Positions 59,001 to 64,000 of a stretch of 64,000 nt of DNA are shown here, one piece after another. The position numbers and the translations under genes are program-made. Position 1 is the stretch's first letter; each line of letters opens with the position of its first letter. The stretch is from Lunularia cruciata (Eukaryota > Streptophyta > Marchantiopsida > Lunulariales > Lunulariaceae): positions 21,638,001 through 21,702,000 of the forward strand of contig OX419760.1 in the NCBI GenBank assembly GCA_948567375.1. Direction: 5' to 3'. The notes under the pieces were generated by a model that was not told the DNA's origin, did no database searches, and was given only the letters and a program-made list of their open reading frames with translations.

Positions 59001-62000
59001 TTCCTCTGGATTTTGAGATCGCATATGGAAAAATCTATCCAACAAGAAAACACACTATCAGAGACGCTGGATTTCCTCAAGTCAACACGTCTTCATCTTC
59101 ACTGCAACAAACTTCAAATAATGACGGGTCCAAGCATTACGCATTTTCTGATCGAGTGGATGGCGACAAGGTAAGAAACCGGGTTCCAAACCTCATTATG
59201 AGCCACCAGCATATGTGTAGCTCTTGCTCGTATGTTGGCAGTTCGACTAGAAGCAGCTCACCTAGCTGCTTCTAGTCTCAAAAAGTGGTCTTTTTGGGGT
59301 CCATTGCATTTTTCGCTCCATATTCTGATATACACTCTTAACTCCTATCAACTTTTTGCTGCTTCTATTGGAGCAAAAGGGATTAACACTGGTCGTAGCT
59401 CCTCAAATATTACTAAGCGGTATGTACTACAGAAGTTTGCATTTCGAAGTACGAACTGAAAAGCTTATTTGTTGCTGAATCCAGATGTGGCAAAAAGTCG
59501 ACAATATGTTTGGCAGACATGATACCTTCAGCGACGCTCAATTTGCTGAGTCAGATGGAGGCATTGCGAGGAAGTTGTCATTCGAGGTTGACTTGCGGTT
59601 GCTGGAAATGGAGTGGCCACCTCTGACTGATGACAACTGGAAGCAGAAACCCCCGACGCTCATCAATCGAAGCGACGATCGCCGTCGCTCCGCAGTCGAT
59701 GATTCGTTTGAGATTACAGATGCCGACTTCTTACAGAGGTCAGTAGAAGTCCTGTCCAGAATGAAAACAGCAGCGGGAAGAAAGATAAAAGAATATCGAA
59801 AGTTACCGAGGTTAGCCGATGTGTGCCTTCAGCTGTGGGCAGCATACCGTGTGCTGTGTAGGATAGGTATCACGGCTTTACGTTGCAAGATTAGTTTCTT
59901 ATACCAATATTGTTATCCAGTATCCAGGAAGCCTCTACAGAAGACCAGGATTCACTAGCTTCAACTTCCTTCTCGACTGGTGGTCTTGAAAGTGAGAACA
60001 TTCGGCTGTTGGTAACATTTGAGATCATCTTTTTTAACGCAGTAACTCTAGTCTTGTACTTTTAATTGCTCGTAGTTACAGAGGATGTAGTGAGCCGGCT
60101 ATTTGTATCAAAAGTTGAGCTACCAGAAGCAGACAATATTGTTTTGATGTGCTGAAAAAATAATTTGCTTTGTAAGTCCTGCTATAGAGAGGTGCGATGA
60201 AGTGTTATCACGGACTATACCAGAGACGTAGCTTCCAGCTTAAAGTTAGAATCCTTCAAGACGGCCACCTACTTCATGCGATCTCTTTCTGAAGATGCCT
60301 TGTACCCAACTCCGAGTGCACAGGAGGATAAAAAGGTATAAATTATAAAGTAAAGATTTACGGTTTTTGGCGCAGCTTGGAGTCCCATCTCTCCGACAAG
60401 CCCTCTCGTGCAACCCCCACCAGCAGCTGTAAAACAGCAGAAGATGCACAAAACTTGTTCACACATAAGGTCAGAAGTTGATTCGACTTTACCTTCCTTA
60501 CTTACAGAGTTTCAACTCAGCACTCAGATGCAAGAATTGTCTGCCTGGTGTTACTTCAAATCGACGGGAGATCGGGTAGAGCAAATTGCGAATATTTCTG
60601 TAGATGATTCACAGATAGTTCAACTTTCATGGCATACTTTAATGGTAGTCACCCAAGTCTTCAGTATTAAATGCTCAGTCTGTCAAGCAAACGCTTGGAT
60701 TTGTTCTCAGCTCTTCCAGAGATTGTAACATGGAAAGGTGCAAAATGGGTTACGTTGTGCAGAAGTGCTCCCTCCGAAGCTGCTGGTGTCACACTCGACG
60801 GGCACGATCGACGAGGTAAGCCCAATTGTCCGTTATAGAAGTTAATGGCGCGGAACAAAATGGTAAGCAGCAAGATAATATCATTCATTTTGAGTGAGAT
60901 GACGTTCGTCATTGTGGATGTATGCGTCAAGCGTTGACAATAATTTGATTGTTGTCTCTCGCGTCATCCGTAATGGCAAACTCGTTAAGAGGACAGGAAA
61001 ATGGGGAAAACATTCGATCTCCCGAGCTAAAAACCACGTAGAATAACTAACTATGCACTTCCACGACTTCGTATCTATTCGAGCCGCAAACAAGTCAAGG
61101 AAGAAATCTGCACGGAATCCCCTCCAAGCTTTATGAGGAGCATTTTCGGAGAAAACTGACAGGACACCTCGTGTATCATCCCACACTTTGTAAGATGTGA
61201 GGCTGTGAGGCAAACAGAGTGGGAACCATTCAATCACTAACTTTAAACACCTTTCCCACAAGAATGGCTTAGCAATAATTGCTATGAAATGGACGTTTAA
61301 ATCAAGATATGATTGTCCTATCTGAACTCCTTGGGGAAGAAAACCTAGGGTCTAACATCAAAGATCTCATCAATTTTTGATGTTCGGATTACAGAGAGGA
61401 TGTTCGACTTGGAAGCTTTTTGGCAATATGAGGATGAGTCTCCAGGCACACAGAAAAGTGCAGAAGAACTTCCTGAAACGTTCCTACACGCAGGTGAAGG
61501 CCATTATACTGGAACAAAGAGGAAGTTCCACGAGCTGAAGAATGAGTGGAATCAGTCGAGTGTCGTTCTTGCACCTGATGTGCCTACAGCAGAAACGTTA
61601 ATCATCTATTTCCCAACGACAAGAAACAGCACAGGAAGAAGAAGCTCGAAAGATATCAAGTTTCCTGCTGTAAATGATTCTGAACTGAAGCTGGATTCCG
61701 AGTTTGAGTCTCAGAACGATATGATTCACCAAACTCCTCATCTTTCAAGAAGGTAGACAAGTTTGCATTGAATGTCCAAGATGCTCCATTGTTGATATTA
61801 ATGGTAGACTTGATTGGTGCAGCTACCGGTTTTAAGTGCATACATGGAAAATCTTGGCGTCATTCTAAAAATGTAATCATTGGGGGGAGCTTACCAGCTT
61901 ACATCATTGTTTCTGGCCAAGGTAGACATACTCCTGAAGTACTCCGACTTGACAGGGAGAGCAGAGCGGTGAAAATCTCAGGTTCGTAAGCTGTCACTCG

Positions 62001-64000
62001 AGTTTTACTAGATATGGTGACAAACTTCACTTGGGGATGGAGACAGTTTTAACACTCGGTTGTGGACAAAGATAGATGACTTGTTTCATACATATTACTC
62101 GGACCCTTCTAAAAATATGAGGATCCGTCCTGACATTCCTCTACCAGCACAAAAGCAATAAAAGTGCTGCAAAAGGTGATGGACTGAATTAATAATGTTG
62201 GCGTCTTCAAAACGAAGATAGGAAACCGAAGTTGAGAAGTTGATGATTCCTTGCCACAAGTTGCAGAAATGTGTTGGACTGAACCAGGCAGCATATCCAT
62301 CAACTCCCTCAAGTCCGTGAGAGAAGGAGAGAAGTTTGGAGCAGAGGATTTACTGTCGGACAAAATGGAAATTGATGGTTTGGTAGAAGAGCTCCACGAC
62401 TTTGAGTTAAATCTGCTTCATTCGACGCCCAAGGTTGTGATCGAGGACGTTGACAATCTCGACAGAGCATTTTTACAACTCAACGCATCAGAAGATACAG
62501 AATATGAACACATGTGCGTCAAAAACAACGCATCTGCTTCTTATAGTGGTACACAGTTTGACAAGATCTCATGTAATGTCATGAAGCAAGCTGTGGTGAA
62601 TCTTGATGTCCAACATCATTCGGCTTCTCTTGACTTCAAAAACCACGAGCGGTAATCATTACGCGTTATCTATTGGCCCCTCCGGATGTTAAGCTTACTA
62701 GTTTAGATTCAGTGCCAAATGCTAAAACCACGTTTTCGGTTTGAGACTTGGATAATCTTTGCTAGCGAAAGATGTTCATTGCGGTCGTCTTCGTGTGCGT
62801 AAGCTCATAAGTGAAACCTAACAGGCATTTGTCAACATGAATATAATTTGATGTCTTAAACTTAAAACAAACGGTTTCTACTTCACTCAATCACTATCGG
62901 TAGGCGTGTAATGAGTGTAATTGCCATGGTACCTCCAATCTGAGAGAGGTTGATGCGTTATCATGCAGGTCAGATGAGCATTTGAAGCTTGATCTAAGTT
63001 GTTTCAAATTCGAATCCAAGGAAGGTGCGTCATCCCTGCGAGCGGCCCTCTACAAGTTATTAAAGTTTGCAAGTAGATGAATTTGAGAGGCTCCCACATT
63101 TCAGTTCAACACATATCGGCAGTTGTTTATTTCAAGTATATCAGTTCGATGAGAATATGCAACAGATATGTTGTCCCAAAGTAGAGTTTGTTACTTTACT
63201 ACGCCTCTACCTTGCCCCCGATACTGCCGTTGATCTTTCAAGCGAAACATTAACCTTAACCGTGTCTCCCGTATGACGAGGTAATAGAAGGTAGCTCTAA
63301 GACAACGCAGAAGAATCAGAAGATCGAAGAGAGAGCCGATAATCCAGAGTTTTCTAAAAAACTTTCCAACACAGGGAAGGAGAGATGCGCTTCCTACTTC
63401 GAGGATCTAATCACTACTGATTGCTCGACTCTGGAGAAAAGACTCGAGGAGGAGAGAATATGGTCTGACAATCATCAAGAAAGAGCGCATGAACAAGAGT
63501 TGTCACCTATCGAGAAAGTTCCGCAGAAACGATGCCATTTGAGTTCTAGCGACACTAAGGTACACCACAGAGAATCTTCTCTCGAAAATTTAGGGACTAA
63601 TTCTGTTGATCTCGTACGTCATCAAATGAAATCTGAAAGGACAGAACCCCGGAAAATACGTAATTTTCACCAACAGCAGTTAGCATCCGGGTGTAATGGG
63701 GTAGCAGAGAAGCCTTGTCATCCCGAATCTTTTGATTTGTTCTCAGACTCAAAAACTCCGAAGTGCGCTGTCCTATGTGCTTTTCCACAAGAATCCCTCA
63801 GTTCAAACAGAGACGAAGGAGCTGAAAGAAGTATTGGCAGACCTGAAAAACACCACCAGGGATCAACCCGGAAGACCTCCGGACTCGGCGAGCTAAGAAA
63901 GGAAGGGCAAAACACTCCTCAGAAAAAGACTACGTCACGGGGTAAAGCGTTCTCCCTAAAATCTCCAAATAACAGCAACGGGAAAAATGTTGTGTGTCAC
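56046..64000 (+). CDS. Large multi-exon gene of unknown function, running off the right edge
   Basis: Exons supported by open frame, splice sites and matching phase: 58622-59170 (ending GDK|gtaaga), 59485-59810, 59921-60011, about 60084-60148, 62237-62651, 62969-63024, 63074-63180 and 63281 to beyond 64000 (240 codons, no stop). Likely but less exact exons: 56046-56191, 56234-56400, 56491-56594, 57111-57268, 57365-57464, 57584-57650, 60376-60645 and 61384-61752. The first exon encodes HQFFEQRRQQQKEQ and QQIRSLDILGLANL, a charged helix plus conserved-looking motif. Later exons are acidic, Ser-rich and probably disordered, with short hydrophobic motifs (FPTPLYRNCDEINVDFLAP, MEIDGLVEELHDFELNLL, RLPHFSSTHIGSCLFQVYQF). 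The last is Lys/Ser-rich. No catalytic domain is visible, since the C-terminal part lies outside. A large nuclear protein is plausible. I considered a SHOC1-like meiotic protein because of the FPTP-type N-terminal motifs, but this is only a guess. Two adjacent genes cannot be excluded. Confidence 0.6.
58309..58469. repeat. 75-bp direct duplication with 11-bp spacer
   Basis: The units 58309-58383 and 58395-58469 are identical except for one base (ACAGTTC versus ACAATTC). The spacer TTCTTAAGGTC contains part of the unit start, so the true period is 86 bp. It lies in a probable intron just upstream of the exon at 58622. Confidence 0.9.
59245..59277. repeat. Perfect 14-bp hairpin in an intron
   Basis: The arms 59245-59258 (GACTAGAAGCAGCT) and 59264-59277 pair perfectly around CACCT. 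It sits in the intron 59171-59484 of the multi-exon gene. Confidence 0.85.

Noticed and set aside
1-64000. tRNA, rRNA or organelle gene content
   Set aside because: No tRNA cloverleaf, rRNA core sequence or plastid/mitochondrial gene was recognised on reading either strand.

Overview
This is eukaryotic nuclear DNA from a land plant. The evidence is GT-AG introns, an LRR receptor-like kinase of plant subfamily III, Ty3/gypsy chromovirus debris with a chromodomain, and a MULE transposase remnant. Genes and gypsy DNA are closely interspersed, which fits a moss such as Physcomitrium, but the species is inferred and not proven by the sequence.

Layout. About 1-8,140 is host-like DNA: a possible minus-strand exon running off the left edge, a small LEA-like gene (5764-6042, minus), and a two-exon gene of unknown function (6925-7830, plus). 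About 8,140-45,020 is an AT-rich transposon island. It holds a decayed MULE transposase (11.5-12.9 kb), a plus-strand chromovirus polyprotein remnant with its 3' LTR (17.3-19.9 kb), a nested stack of LTRs from two families (A and B, 19.5-26.4 kb), a fifth family-B LTR (28.3 kb), and several decayed coiled-coil or acidic reading frames that I could not name (28.9-30.6, 35-36.6, 37.5-39.2, 41.8-43.2 kb). A host-like patch at 33.3-34.9 kb interrupts the island. From about 45 kb the sequence is host-like again. A 645-residue LRR-RLK III (50953-53175, one coding intron, probable 5' UTR intron) lies there, followed by a long multi-exon plus-strand gene (about 56.05 kb to beyond 64 kb) that I could not identify.

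Main observations beyond the genes. (1) A short dispersed repeat of about 95 bp occurs seven times in both orientations. Two truncated copies have 9 and 11 bp flanking direct repeats, one copy sits in frame inside an open reading frame, and three copies mark borders between host-like and transposon-like DNA. (2) The U3 of the family-A chromovirus LTR holds an array of GAA/TTC blocks matching the heat shock element pattern, ending just upstream of its TATA box; this suggests a heat-responsive element. (3) Target-site duplications give an insertion order for the nested LTRs. (4) The RLK lacks the canonical HRD catalytic motif.
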